A stretch of 13,788 nucleotides of DNA from Promethearchaeota archaeon. GTDB lineage: Archaea; Asgardarchaeota; Lokiarchaeia; Sigynarchaeales; SOKP01. The position numbers and the translations under genes were made by a program. The DNA is taken from positions 1-13,788 of the forward strand of contig DAOUUT010000075.1 in the NCBI GenBank assembly GCA_030668025.1, written 5' to 3'. Positions 1 through 7,017 of this stretch are shown here, piece by piece. The notes under the pieces are model-generated. The model was given only the letters and a program-made list of their open reading frames with translations. It was not told the DNA's origin and made no database searches. Each line of letters opens with the position of its first letter. The first letter of the stretch is position 1.

Positions 1-732
1 GTCACCTGCGTTGACACGAAATGGTCTAGAATTCACAAAAGTTGTTTCAAATGTTTCAGAATGTATAAGTACAAAACCACGTGCCGTTGAACCAACAAGA
101 AATCCCTCACCAGGTTGTAATAAAGAGGTACTATCTACGCAAACTCTCTCGCTCTCAGGTATATTTTGTATTTTAGTTATTTTTGCTTTAGCTAATTCAA
201 TTTTAATCCCAGGTTGAATCAGTGATTTTAATTGAACGATATCATTGACATTTTTTGGAGTAATAAGGATTCCATCGACCCCTGTTTCCAAAGTTTTTAA
301 CATTAATTCAGCCTCTTCAACGTCTTCAACCAAAGCAATTAGATCCGTATCGTTAGTATGCATTGCGGCTATAAGGTTTTCAAAAGGTATTACTTTCCAA
401 TCTTTTGCCGCTACTATTATAAAATCAACTTCTTTGGTTTTGGAAAGGTTTATTACTGCTTTTTCATCGTTCTTTAATTTTAATTCCATAAAAAAACCAC
501 AATTTACACCTAACCTTTTTTCTTTTTTTAGTTGTTCTAGATTGCTAAAAATTAGATTCTTAGCGGGAATTTCAAAATTTTTGGTATAAGTGTTAACTCG
601 TTCAATTTTTTCTAATTCAGAATAAGTTTCTTCAGAGAGCAAGAAATTGAGGAAATTCATGTTAAAAGCTTCTTGCACCAAATCTTTAAAATTGTCGGTC
701 TTTTTTTCGAAATTTAAAATTATATTTTTCAT
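1..732 (-). CDS. aroB': 3-dehydroquinate synthase II, archaeal type (partial, C-terminus off the window)
   Basis: This enzyme oxidatively deaminates and cyclises 2-amino-3,7-dideoxy-D-threo-hept-6-ulosonate with NAD+ to 3-dehydroquinate, the archaeal entry to the shikimate pathway (EC 1.4.1.24). The reading frame is open without a stop from an ATG at 732 to base 1 and gives 244 residues; known homologues run to about 320-380, so roughly the last third lies outside. A stop codon sits directly upstream in frame, which fixes the start. Family signatures appear in order: DWKVIPFENLIA at 111-122, GVDG at 151-154, RVCVDSTSLLQPGEG at 196-210, LVGS at 212-215 and SRPFRVNAG at 235-243. These align by eye with the Methanocaldococcus enzyme. 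The first 75 residues are more divergent. The gene is divergent from the ESCRT-III gene, with 139 bp between them. Its use implies the ADTH route rather than the DAHP/AroB route. Confidence 0.93.
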   Translation of the reverse strand, partial: MKNIILNFEKKTDNFKDLVQEAFNMNFLNFLLSEETYSELEKIERVNTYTKNFEIPAKNLIFSNLEQLKKEKRLGVNCGFFMELKLKNDEKAVINLSKTKEVDFIIVAAKDWKVIPFENLIAAMHTNDTDLIALVEDVEEAELMLKTLETGVDGILITPKNVNDIVQLKSLIQPGIKIELAKAKITKIQNIPESERVCVDSTSLLQPGEGFLVGSTARGFVLIHSETFETTFVNSRPFRVNAGD

Positions 733-846
733 TTATTATTGGACTCTGAAAGATTTATTGATAAGAACCATTATACTAAATTAAATTCTATCAAATTTTT
801 AAGTTAATAATATCATATTAATAATAAAAGAAATACTATTAAAATT

Positions 847-860
847 ACTCTAAATAGAGT
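847..860. promoter_or_regulatory. Palindrome just upstream of the ESCRT-III start, possible operator
   Basis: ACTCTA and TAGAGT form perfect 6-bp inverted arms around a 2-base AA spacer, ending 11 bases before the ATG at 872. An AT-rich TATA-like stretch (around 817-831, TTAATAATAAAAG) lies about 25-30 bases upstream, so the palindrome would cover the expected transcription start. That is a common position for archaeal repressor sites. The operator role is inference; a short palindrome in AT-rich DNA can occur by chance. Confidence 0.3.
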
Positions 861-871
861 GAATAGAAGTA

Positions 872-1522
872 ATGGCATTAAAAAAAAAACTTTTTCCCCG
901 GAAAGCTAAAGAAAAAGACGAATTAATTATTAAATCTAAAGCACACATTAGAAAAATAGCGTTAGCAAATAAATCTTTCAATAAAAGAGCAGAGATTGCT
1001 AGAAAAAACGCGAAAATTGCAATAAAGAGAGGAGAAAGAACTAGAGCTAAAAATTATTTAATTCAACACAAACAATATCAGTTGAAAGTAGATCGCGCGA
1101 ACAACATTAGAGCCAGAATTGAAAGACAGATAGAAGCTATCGAAGAGGGTCAAATGATATCAATGACAGGCGATTTAATGGGAGGAATTAGGGACGAATT
1201 AAAAGTGATAGCCACGAAAGCATCTCCTGTTAAGATTGCAGAGATAGCTGAAGATTCTGAGGCATATGTTTCGGAAATAGAGGAATCTGCCGAAATTCTT
1301 GCCGGAGATCCGGAAATAGATTTAGCAATCGATGTAACTGACGAATTAGACCAATTAGAAACCGAAATGCTTTTAGAACAAGGCGGTCAAATGCCAGAAG
1401 TACCTGCCGACGACTTACAATATCTGAGCGAGTTTGACGAGATGGAAGAAGAAACTGAAATAAAAACGAAAGCAAAATTAGAAGACGAAATCGACAAACT
1501 TAGGAAAGAATTAGAAAGCTAA
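872..1522 (+). CDS. ESCRT-III subunit (Snf7 family), probably Vps20/32/60-like
   Basis: ESCRT-III subunits polymerise on membranes, drive inward scission and are remodelled by the AAA ATPase Vps4. This 216-residue protein has the family layout: a very basic helical N-terminal half (to about residue 92) and an acidic C-terminal half, about the usual length. The segment IKRGERTRAKNYLIQHKQYQ (51-70), followed by IERQIEAIEEGQM (83-95) and a helix ending in LAG (143-145), resembles helices 2-4 of eukaryotic CHMP6/Snf7. This favours the Vps20/32/60 class over Vps2/24/46, but only by eye. Two candidate Vps4 MIT-interaction motifs are visible: MPEVP at 174-178 (MIM2-like) and LEDEIDKLRKEL at 203-214 (MIM1-like). 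No Vps4 or second ESCRT-III gene lies in the window. The ATG at 872 gives the expected short basic start. The gene converges with the zinc-finger/PH-like gene, with 59 bp between stops. Confidence 0.88.
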   Translation: MALKKKLFPRKAKEKDELIIKSKAHIRKIALANKSFNKRAEIARKNAKIAIKRGERTRAKNYLIQHKQYQLKVDRANNIRARIERQIEAIEEGQMISMTGDLMGGIRDELKVIATKASPVKIAEIAEDSEAYVSEIEESAEILAGDPEIDLAIDVTDELDQLETEMLLEQGGQMPEVPADDLQYLSEFDEMEEETEIKTKAKLEDEIDKLRKELES

Positions 1523-1529
1523 TTTTTTT
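1523..1529 (+). terminator. Oligo-T terminator candidate after ESCRT-III
   Basis: A run of seven T follows directly on the TAA stop of the ESCRT-III gene, with further T-rich DNA to about 1568. Archaeal RNA polymerase terminates at such oligo-T tracts without needing a hairpin. The gap to the convergent gene is only 59 bp, so termination must occur near here to avoid antisense reading. The genome is AT-rich, so the tract alone is weak evidence. Confidence 0.35.
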
Positions 1530-1581
1530 AAACTTATTCTCTTTACCAATTTTTAATAAATTTTGATTAGTATTGGAATTC

Positions 1582-3669
1582 TTATGTAAAATATCTTTTT
1601 TTATCGAATTTTCTAGCATTTCTTGTTAAAAAATCTTCTTCTTGCATCTCTTCGTCGAGCGATTCAATTCTTTTATCGATCGAGTAGAAATCCTTTTGTA
1701 AGTTTTTAAAATTTTTAATGTAATCAATTTCAGAAATATTTCCAGATTCAAATTTTGATTCTAACGTTTTTAACGTTTCTACGAGACTATATTTTTCTTT
1801 TTTCAATTCGAACATTTCTTGGCTACTCATTTTATTCATTTTCTTTGAATTAGGTCTTGGGAAATCGTTCGGTTGATTTGACATATTGTCATTATTAAAC
1901 AATTCTGAAAGATGATTCTTCGAATATTCGTTATATTGTGGCATTTGTCTAACTCTTTCATTCAATCGATTATAGGCAGGTTCGTAAGATCGCTCATCAA
2001 AATTTTTTCTATATAATGGATTAGAAGCAGGGTTGCCATATCTTTGCGATTGTTCTAATTTTCTCATTAGGAAGTTTTTTTCTTCAGCGTCAGACCCTAT
2101 AGGATCGTAATTCTGTATCCTATCAGCCTCATATAAATTTTGTACAAAGAATTCATTTTGATTGTAATTTTGCGGTGTGTAGTGCCTTATTGTGTTGCCG
2201 AAATGGTTTAAATCTTTAGGAGTTTGAATTTGACCGAACCCTTGATTAGAAAATCCTTGATTTTTTTGATAAAGCATTGGATTTCCGGGCACATTTTTAT
2301 AATTTTGATAAATATTAAATGGATAACTAAAATTATTTGGGTAGGTGGGCTGATTTTGATTATATGGGGCTTGGAATGAATTTTGATTTGGTAAATTCCT
2401 TAGATTTTGATTAAATGATGGGTTAACATTCTGATGATTACCGAATACATTATTCGAATTAACATTATTATATTGGCATTTTATGCTAAAGAAAGAATTT
2501 ATTGTCTCCTCAATATAATTAGTCAAATCGCTCAAATCGATGTCAATATCGTAAAGTTTTTTCGCTGCTAGTTTATCATACACATTAGTTTCATCAAAAC
2601 TTCTTGCTAGTAGAATATAGTCTAATACTCGTGAAATTGAATCTGAAGGAAGTGTGAATTCATATCTACCATAAGGAAATTCTATATAAAGTTTTTTAAA
2701 CAGCTTACCTTTTATTTTAACGCTAGTTAAATCTTTAACCGGTGCTTTAAAAATGCCTTCTTGCTTTCTTTTTAATCTTCCATATTCGTGAACAAATGAT
2801 AAGTCAAAATTAGTAATAAACAGAATACCTTTATCTTTTTTGTATTTATCTTGTGTGTTAAGACCATTAGCTAATTTTGCATATATCGCATAAACAGGTT
2901 TTTCATCATCTGCTAAATTAAGAAATTTAATATAGTTTTTGAAATAAAATGTGATTTTGTCTATGAAAATAAGATTCTTTAATAGGTTATCTATGCTAAT
3001 ATTTATCGTCTTTACATTACTCTGAATAAAATCGGTTATGGAATTATAGCTTCTACTTAAATTTTCTAGAATGTCTTCTATAATTCTTATATTAGAATTC
3101 TGTTGAGTGTAAATATTAAAAAAATATTCTTTATTTATTGATAAATGTTGGATAAAATTATGAATTTTTTCAAGAAGAGTTTCTTTTGCGTATATAAATA
3201 ATTTAAAGAGCGCTAAGAGGTCGGATTCCATTTTTGGATAATGATGGCACCTTATAGGCGGCGCTCTTGCATCTAATACTTTCTGTCTAATCATATAAAG
3301 GGAGTTTACTATATCCCTAAATGGATCAATAAAGGAGCGTGCGTTTTTAATTAATTCTAAAAATTGTTTTTCTAAATCTTCCTTCTTTTCGTAGATATTA
3401 ATAATTTGATGAGAATGACACTTGGGACAAGATTTTAAAAGTTGGTTCGTTTTGATTATATTCTCTTTTCCACAATCGTTACAAATCTTTTGTTTACTTG
3501 ATCCTGAGCGAGCAATATTTTTTGAATTACAATCTTGACAAACATAAGAATCGATTTTTTCTTCGTGAAGGCAATCAGAACAACAACTAACGCCACAATT
3601 TTCACAATAATATGCTATCTTCACATTTTGCTGGCAAAAATGACATATTTGGAAGTGTTGCTCCGACAT
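1582..3669 (-). CDS. Zinc-finger / GRAM-PH-like / low-complexity / helical-hairpin protein, candidate ESCRT adaptor
   Basis: This 695-residue protein has no characterised homologue that I recognise. Residues 9-84 carry many Cys pairs (C9/C12, C22/C25, C30/C33, C44/C47, C63/C66, C81/C84) plus His, giving a B-box- or RING-like module followed by a zinc ribbon. Residues 95-250 are mostly helical. Residues 255-360 look like a GRAM/PH-type beta-barrel: strands around GILFITNFDLSFV (281-293), KDLTSVKIKG (312-321) and KLYIEFPYGRYEFTL (326-340), then a helix. Residues 400-610 are rich in Asn, Gln, Tyr, Pro and Phe and should be disordered. Residues 616-680 form a charged helical hairpin; TLKTLESKFESGNISEIDY (632-650) resembles hairpins in Vps28 and the Vps23 steadiness box. 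Zinc fingers beside a PH-like domain recall yeast Vps36, though there the fingers sit inside the GLUE domain. Convergence with ESCRT-III supports an ESCRT role by inference. The L35Ae gene lies 182 bp upstream on the same strand. Confidence 0.72.
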   Translation of the reverse strand: MSEQHFQICHFCQQNVKIAYYCENCGVSCCSDCLHEEKIDSYVCQDCNSKNIARSGSSKQKICNDCGKENIIKTNQLLKSCPKCHSHQIINIYEKKEDLEKQFLELIKNARSFIDPFRDIVNSLYMIRQKVLDARAPPIRCHHYPKMESDLLALFKLFIYAKETLLEKIHNFIQHLSINKEYFFNIYTQQNSNIRIIEDILENLSRSYNSITDFIQSNVKTINISIDNLLKNLIFIDKITFYFKNYIKFLNLADDEKPVYAIYAKLANGLNTQDKYKKDKGILFITNFDLSFVHEYGRLKRKQEGIFKAPVKDLTSVKIKGKLFKKLYIEFPYGRYEFTLPSDSISRVLDYILLARSFDETNVYDKLAAKKLYDIDIDLSDLTNYIEETINSFFSIKCQYNNVNSNNVFGNHQNVNPSFNQNLRNLPNQNSFQAPYNQNQPTYPNNFSYPFNIYQNYKNVPGNPMLYQKNQGFSNQGFGQIQTPKDLNHFGNTIRHYTPQNYNQNEFFVQNLYEADRIQNYDPIGSDAEEKNFLMRKLEQSQRYGNPASNPLYRKNFDERSYEPAYNRLNERVRQMPQYNEYSKNHLSELFNNDNMSNQPNDFPRPNSKKMNKMSSQEMFELKKEKYSLVETLKTLESKFESGNISEIDYIKNFKNLQKDFYSIDKRIESLDEEMQEEDFLTRNARKFDKKRYFT

Positions 3670-3690
3670 ATTTAATTTTAAACCCGACCT

Positions 3691-3700
3691 ATTTAAATTT
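3691..3700 (-). promoter_or_regulatory. TATA-box candidate for the zinc-finger/PH-like gene
   Basis: On the minus strand AAATTTAAAT is centred about 27 bases upstream of the ATG at 3669. Archaeal TATA boxes sit about 25-27 bases before the transcript start, so this would place the 5' end at or next to the ATG, giving a leaderless or nearly leaderless mRNA. No Shine-Dalgarno-like sequence precedes the ATG, which fits. The surrounding DNA is very AT-rich, so the box could be fortuitous. Confidence 0.35.
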
Positions 3701-3851
3701 AAAAAAAATAATTTTTTATCGCTTTATCAACAGAAATAGATGAAAGTAACTTACTAAAATAAGTGTGTTATTTATGTATTATTTCGGAAATGCTAAAAAT
3801 TAGTAAGAAGAGAGTTTGATTAAAATTAATTTTTAAACGAAAACTAAAATA

Positions 3852-4145
3852 TTATTTAATAATTTTAATTTTAGTCCCCAGAGCTTGCCCAGGAACCCCG
3901 GCTTTTTTGAAGTGGGCTCTAACCGCTCCACTGTTACCATGTGCGCGTGATATGACACCTTTTAATTCTTTTCCCGTAGAACTTACCCAAACTACAGTTC
4001 TCCCGCACAGTTTATTAGCCTCTTTTCTAGTCTTAACATTTGGAAACACGAGTATACAATGTTTAAGGTGAATTGTGTGGCGCCCCTGCTTATAGTTGGA
4101 AATTCGGCCTTCCATTCCTAATACGTCTAATTTACTCAAAGCCAT
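3852..4145 (-). CDS. rpl35ae: Large ribosomal subunit protein eL33 (L35Ae)
   Basis: eL33 is a small RNA-binding beta-barrel protein of the 60S/50S subunit, found in eukaryotes and only some archaea. The 97-residue product matches family length. Its diagnostic motif RAHGNSGAVRAHF at 67-79 is almost the same as the eukaryotic one. It is followed by the expected conserved Pro and by a basic C-terminus (GTKIKIIK), and preceded by the LCGRTVVWV strand (46-54), which corresponds to the GKR-Y-V strand of L35Ae. The coding DNA is visibly richer in G and C than its neighbours, which fits codon bias for high expression. The gene stands alone here rather than in a ribosomal operon. A TATA-like TTATAATAA (about 4171-4180, minus strand) lies some 30 bases before the ATG, implying a very short leader. 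Confidence 0.95.
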   Translation of the reverse strand: MALSKLDVLGMEGRISNYKQGRHTIHLKHCILVFPNVKTRKEANKLCGRTVVWVSSTGKELKGVISRAHGNSGAVRAHFKKAGVPGQALGTKIKIIK

Positions 4146-4292
4146 AAAAAACCCATTTTAAATTAATGAATTATTATAATGAATTATTAGAAAAAATATT
4201 GAAAAAGATAAAAATTTTTCGTAAAAGTGGTTCTTTTAATCTAACTTTTTAAAAAGAAAACTTTTTGAGTAAATTACTTTTAATATTATCCA

Positions 4293-5702
4293 ATGAAATT
4301 CGCTTTTAATAAGTTAAACATTACTCCCAAAGAATATATAAGTAAACCTTTGGCAGGGTATACTCGTAAAGACCCTTGTTTAGGGAAGTTAGATGATATT
4401 TATGTTCATAGCGTTTTAATAGAAAGCAATTTAGTAGCATCTAATAAAAGTTTTTTGCTTCTAATATCATTAGATTTGTTAAAAGTCCCATTATCTATAA
4501 CAAAATACATTAGAAATAAAATAATTGAGAAATATCCTTCGTTAAAAGTTGAACAAATTTTAGTCCATGCCACTCATACTCACGCTGCTTTTGATTTAAC
4601 GGGCGAGTTTTATTGGCCTGGAGGTGCTCTAAATGTAATGAGAGGTATTATGTTTGGTGCGAATAGGAATGATAAATATATCGTATGGTTCACTAATAAA
4701 ATACTGAAAATGGTCGAAGGGTTATTTAATAATTTAAAGTCTTGTAAAATTGCGTGGAAAAAGGAACCCTTTAACCCAAACATAGTAATCAATAGAAGAC
4801 ACCCATCCAGGAAGACTCTCCCTCATTTAGGAGTAATTACTTTTAAAAGTCTAGACGAAAATGAACTACTAGGCTTTATTATTAACTATGCGTGCCATCC
4901 TACTACATTATCATACAAAAATAATAAATTATCTGCCGATTATCCTGGTCGTATAATTCAGAAAATTAACGAATTAACAAATAATAAAGTAAAAGCAATA
5001 TATTTCAATGGTGCTTCAGGTGATTTAAACCCTATAACAACATGTGGGACGGAGTACGAACAATTTGAATTGGATAAAACGCCAATATACGACCAACTAG
5101 GTACTTATCATGACACAGAAAGAATTGGATATACTATTGCTGAAGAATCGTTGAAATTAGCTAAATCTATTTCTGATGATGATTATTTTAGCGCCATAGA
5201 ATTCCAAATATATACTCACGAGTTTTGGATTCCAATGAAAGATCACAAGTATTTTTCTAAACAATGGTTTACAAACAAATTAATTTACGCAATTAAGAAA
5301 TTATTCTTGCTAAACATTGCTCGATATACAATGTTAAATTCTAATTTTCCAATTTTTCTAATCGATAAAAAGAAGGGTAAAATCAGATGCAACACTGTTA
5401 TTCAATATATCAAGGTTAGGGCAAAATCAAAATCTAAGAAAAAGGAATTTAGTTTAATGACAATTCCCGGAGAATTGTTTGAAGAAATAGGAGAAAGCTT
5501 TCTTAAAGCGTCTTTAACTGGAAAGGATAACATTTTTATTTTTCAAAATGCTCAAGATTGGATAGGATACCTATTTCCTCTACACGAATATACTGAAGAG
5601 GGAGGTTATGAACCAGTGCCAAGTTTTAGCCCACTTGGTGGTTATTTTGTGAAAAATGAAATGCGTAGACTTATAACAAAAATTAGTAAAGAAATTAAAT
5701 AA
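4293..5702 (+). CDS. Neutral-ceramidase-fold amide hydrolase (PF04734-like), substrate unknown
   Basis: Neutral/alkaline ceramidases are zinc amidases that cleave the N-acyl bond of ceramide. The 469-residue protein keeps their landmarks: LNITPKEY and LAGYTRKD near the N-terminus, HATHTH at 92-97 and ACHP at 200-203 (supplying likely zinc ligands H97 or H95, and H202), LSADYPGR at 213-220, IPGE at 391-394 (likely zinc ligand E394), and GYLFP with EYTEEGGYE at 425-440 (family Tyr ligand region). At the characterised nucleophile, in eukaryotic GDVSP, this protein reads GDLNP (244-247), so the Ser is Asn246. It may therefore not be a true ceramidase; many uncharacterised prokaryotic relatives share this pattern. 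There is no signal peptide, so it is probably cytoplasmic. The C-terminal Ig-like domain of classical ceramidases is absent. It stands alone on the plus strand, 147 bp from the divergent L35Ae gene. Confidence 0.8.
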   Translation: MKFAFNKLNITPKEYISKPLAGYTRKDPCLGKLDDIYVHSVLIESNLVASNKSFLLLISLDLLKVPLSITKYIRNKIIEKYPSLKVEQILVHATHTHAAFDLTGEFYWPGGALNVMRGIMFGANRNDKYIVWFTNKILKMVEGLFNNLKSCKIAWKKEPFNPNIVINRRHPSRKTLPHLGVITFKSLDENELLGFIINYACHPTTLSYKNNKLSADYPGRIIQKINELTNNKVKAIYFNGASGDLNPITTCGTEYEQFELDKTPIYDQLGTYHDTERIGYTIAEESLKLAKSISDDDYFSAIEFQIYTHEFWIPMKDHKYFSKQWFTNKLIYAIKKLFLLNIARYTMLNSNFPIFLIDKKKGKIRCNTVIQYIKVRAKSKSKKKEFSLMTIPGELFEEIGESFLKASLTGKDNIFIFQNAQDWIGYLFPLHEYTEEGGYEPVPSFSPLGGYFVKNEMRRLITKISKEIK

Positions 5703-5736
5703 ACATTAAGATTTTAAGATAAATTTCTTCTTGTAG

Positions 5737-6942
5737 TTATTTTATTAGTTCTTCCGCTAGCTCCCACGCTTTGTTATTTAAACTTATGATTTTCTTCGTA
5801 AATTCGTCGCTAGAAAGAGATGTTTCTTGATTTGTAACGTTTTCTACATCGCTTAGTAATTCTTTTTCTATACTTCTTAATCTGTTGATATACTCTTGCT
5901 TTTCTGGTTTAATTGAGCGATTTTTATATGGTTTTATAAATTCTTTATGTCTTGACCAAAACCAAGATGAATCTAACTCCTTGAACGGCCCAGGATTTTC
6001 TGTAGAAAATATTTGTCTTTGTCCCGGAAAAATATATGGTTTAAAGATATTTAAACACGGAAGTGTACCTCCAGTGAACCAATGTATAGATTCGCCATCT
6101 TTATTTACGTGTGATACTTGAGAGCCTGTTGATTGAAACGACCCGTGCATACATATTCCTACATTGTGTTCTCTCAAAAACTCCATCATTAACGTTGGAG
6201 TAATTTTTTGATTATTCTCGTTTAACATCGCCAATGTACACCCATCTCGTGTATTAGGAGAAAATTTATCTGGGATTTGAGGGTCTGAAAAAATCATAGC
6301 AAAATCAAAATCGTTGTCATCTTTACAATATCCTTTTTCAATAGCGTGTTGGATTATGCCTTTTCGTCTCATATCACCTTTTCCCCTAATTGATAGGTTG
6401 TTGGAAATTGATCTTACATCCTTAACGATTTCTACAATCCACCATTTGTCAGCTGTTTCTAACAAATATGCTTCTTTTGTATCCGCAATTAAAAACGAAT
6501 TATGGTATGTCCAACCTTGTTGCCTATAAGCACAACTCCCACCTTGCCCAAATTTTTCTAATAGATCTGTGATTACATTCAATGCTTCTTTAGCCGATTG
6601 TCCTCGTTCCACGCCTAAGCGTAGTAAATCCATCCCGGGTAATCCTGTATCTTGATAATTCTCTCTTGAATATACTGCCTCGTTTCCTATTACAACGCCA
6701 TATGAATTTGCGGCCATTTCAGCTCCAAACATCCAGTAAGGTTGCGAGAGAATAGTCTCATATGTTTCAGAGACTTGTGGAATGGAAATATAAGTACATT
6801 GTACGTCTTCCCCTTTGGAGTATTGCGTTCTGGGAATATATGTTACCAGTTGGGCTTCAGATTGAGGTCTATCACTATTTTTTCCAAAAACTACATTTCC
6901 ATCTTTAGTTGAATTTCCTAATGCTACTAATGTATCGCACAT
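5737..6942 (-). CDS. Secernin-type Ntn hydrolase (peptidase family C69)
   Basis: The C69 family comprises N-terminal-nucleophile hydrolases, including bacterial dipeptidases; eukaryotic secernins belong to it but their reaction is uncertain. The product begins MCDT, so removal of Met would expose Cys2 as the nucleophile, which also fixes the start. Motifs match animal secernins closely: FGKNSDRP (19-26), CTYISI (49-54), WMFGAEMAANSYGVVIGNEA (70-89), GMDLLRLGVERG (103-114), ALNVITDLLEKFGQGG (120-135), YHNSFLIAD (146-154), LETA (161-164) and SISNNLSI. The length of 401 is near human secernin-1 (about 414). No signal peptide or membrane segment is visible, so a cytosolic amidase or peptidase role is likely. 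The gene is divergent from the D-aminoacylase gene and converges with the ceramidase-fold gene, with 34 bp between stops. A TATA-like TTTTTAAATA (6969-6978, minus strand) lies about 31 bases upstream. Confidence 0.93.
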   Translation of the reverse strand: MCDTLVALGNSTKDGNVVFGKNSDRPQSEAQLVTYIPRTQYSKGEDVQCTYISIPQVSETYETILSQPYWMFGAEMAANSYGVVIGNEAVYSRENYQDTGLPGMDLLRLGVERGQSAKEALNVITDLLEKFGQGGSCAYRQQGWTYHNSFLIADTKEAYLLETADKWWIVEIVKDVRSISNNLSIRGKGDMRRKGIIQHAIEKGYCKDDNDFDFAMIFSDPQIPDKFSPNTRDGCTLAMLNENNQKITPTLMMEFLREHNVGICMHGSFQSTGSQVSHVNKDGESIHWFTGGTLPCLNIFKPYIFPGQRQIFSTENPGPFKELDSSWFWSRHKEFIKPYKNRSIKPEKQEYINRLRSIEKELLSDVENVTNQETSLSSDEFTKKIISLNNKAWELAEELIK

Positions 6943-7017
6943 AATTTCTTCAAAATCTTCATTTTATTTATTTAAAAATTTTAATTATTTAATTTAATAA
7001 ATATAGTTAAAATAAAA

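Noticed and set aside
11..589. Two plus-strand open frames at 11-217 and 245-589
   Set aside because: They overlap the minus-strand 3-dehydroquinate synthase II frame, which carries strong family motifs; the plus-strand translations have low-complexity Ser/Phe-rich composition typical of antisense frames.
1230..1475. Minus-strand open frame inside the ESCRT-III gene
   Set aside because: It is antisense to the conserved acidic tail of ESCRT-III and shows no recognisable motif.
3670..3851. Possible small RNA or short gene in the 182-bp gap between L35Ae and the zinc-finger gene
   Set aside because: No tRNA-like fold, no C/D box pair, no coding frame of note; it is AT-rich and probably holds the promoter of one gene and the 3' end of the other.
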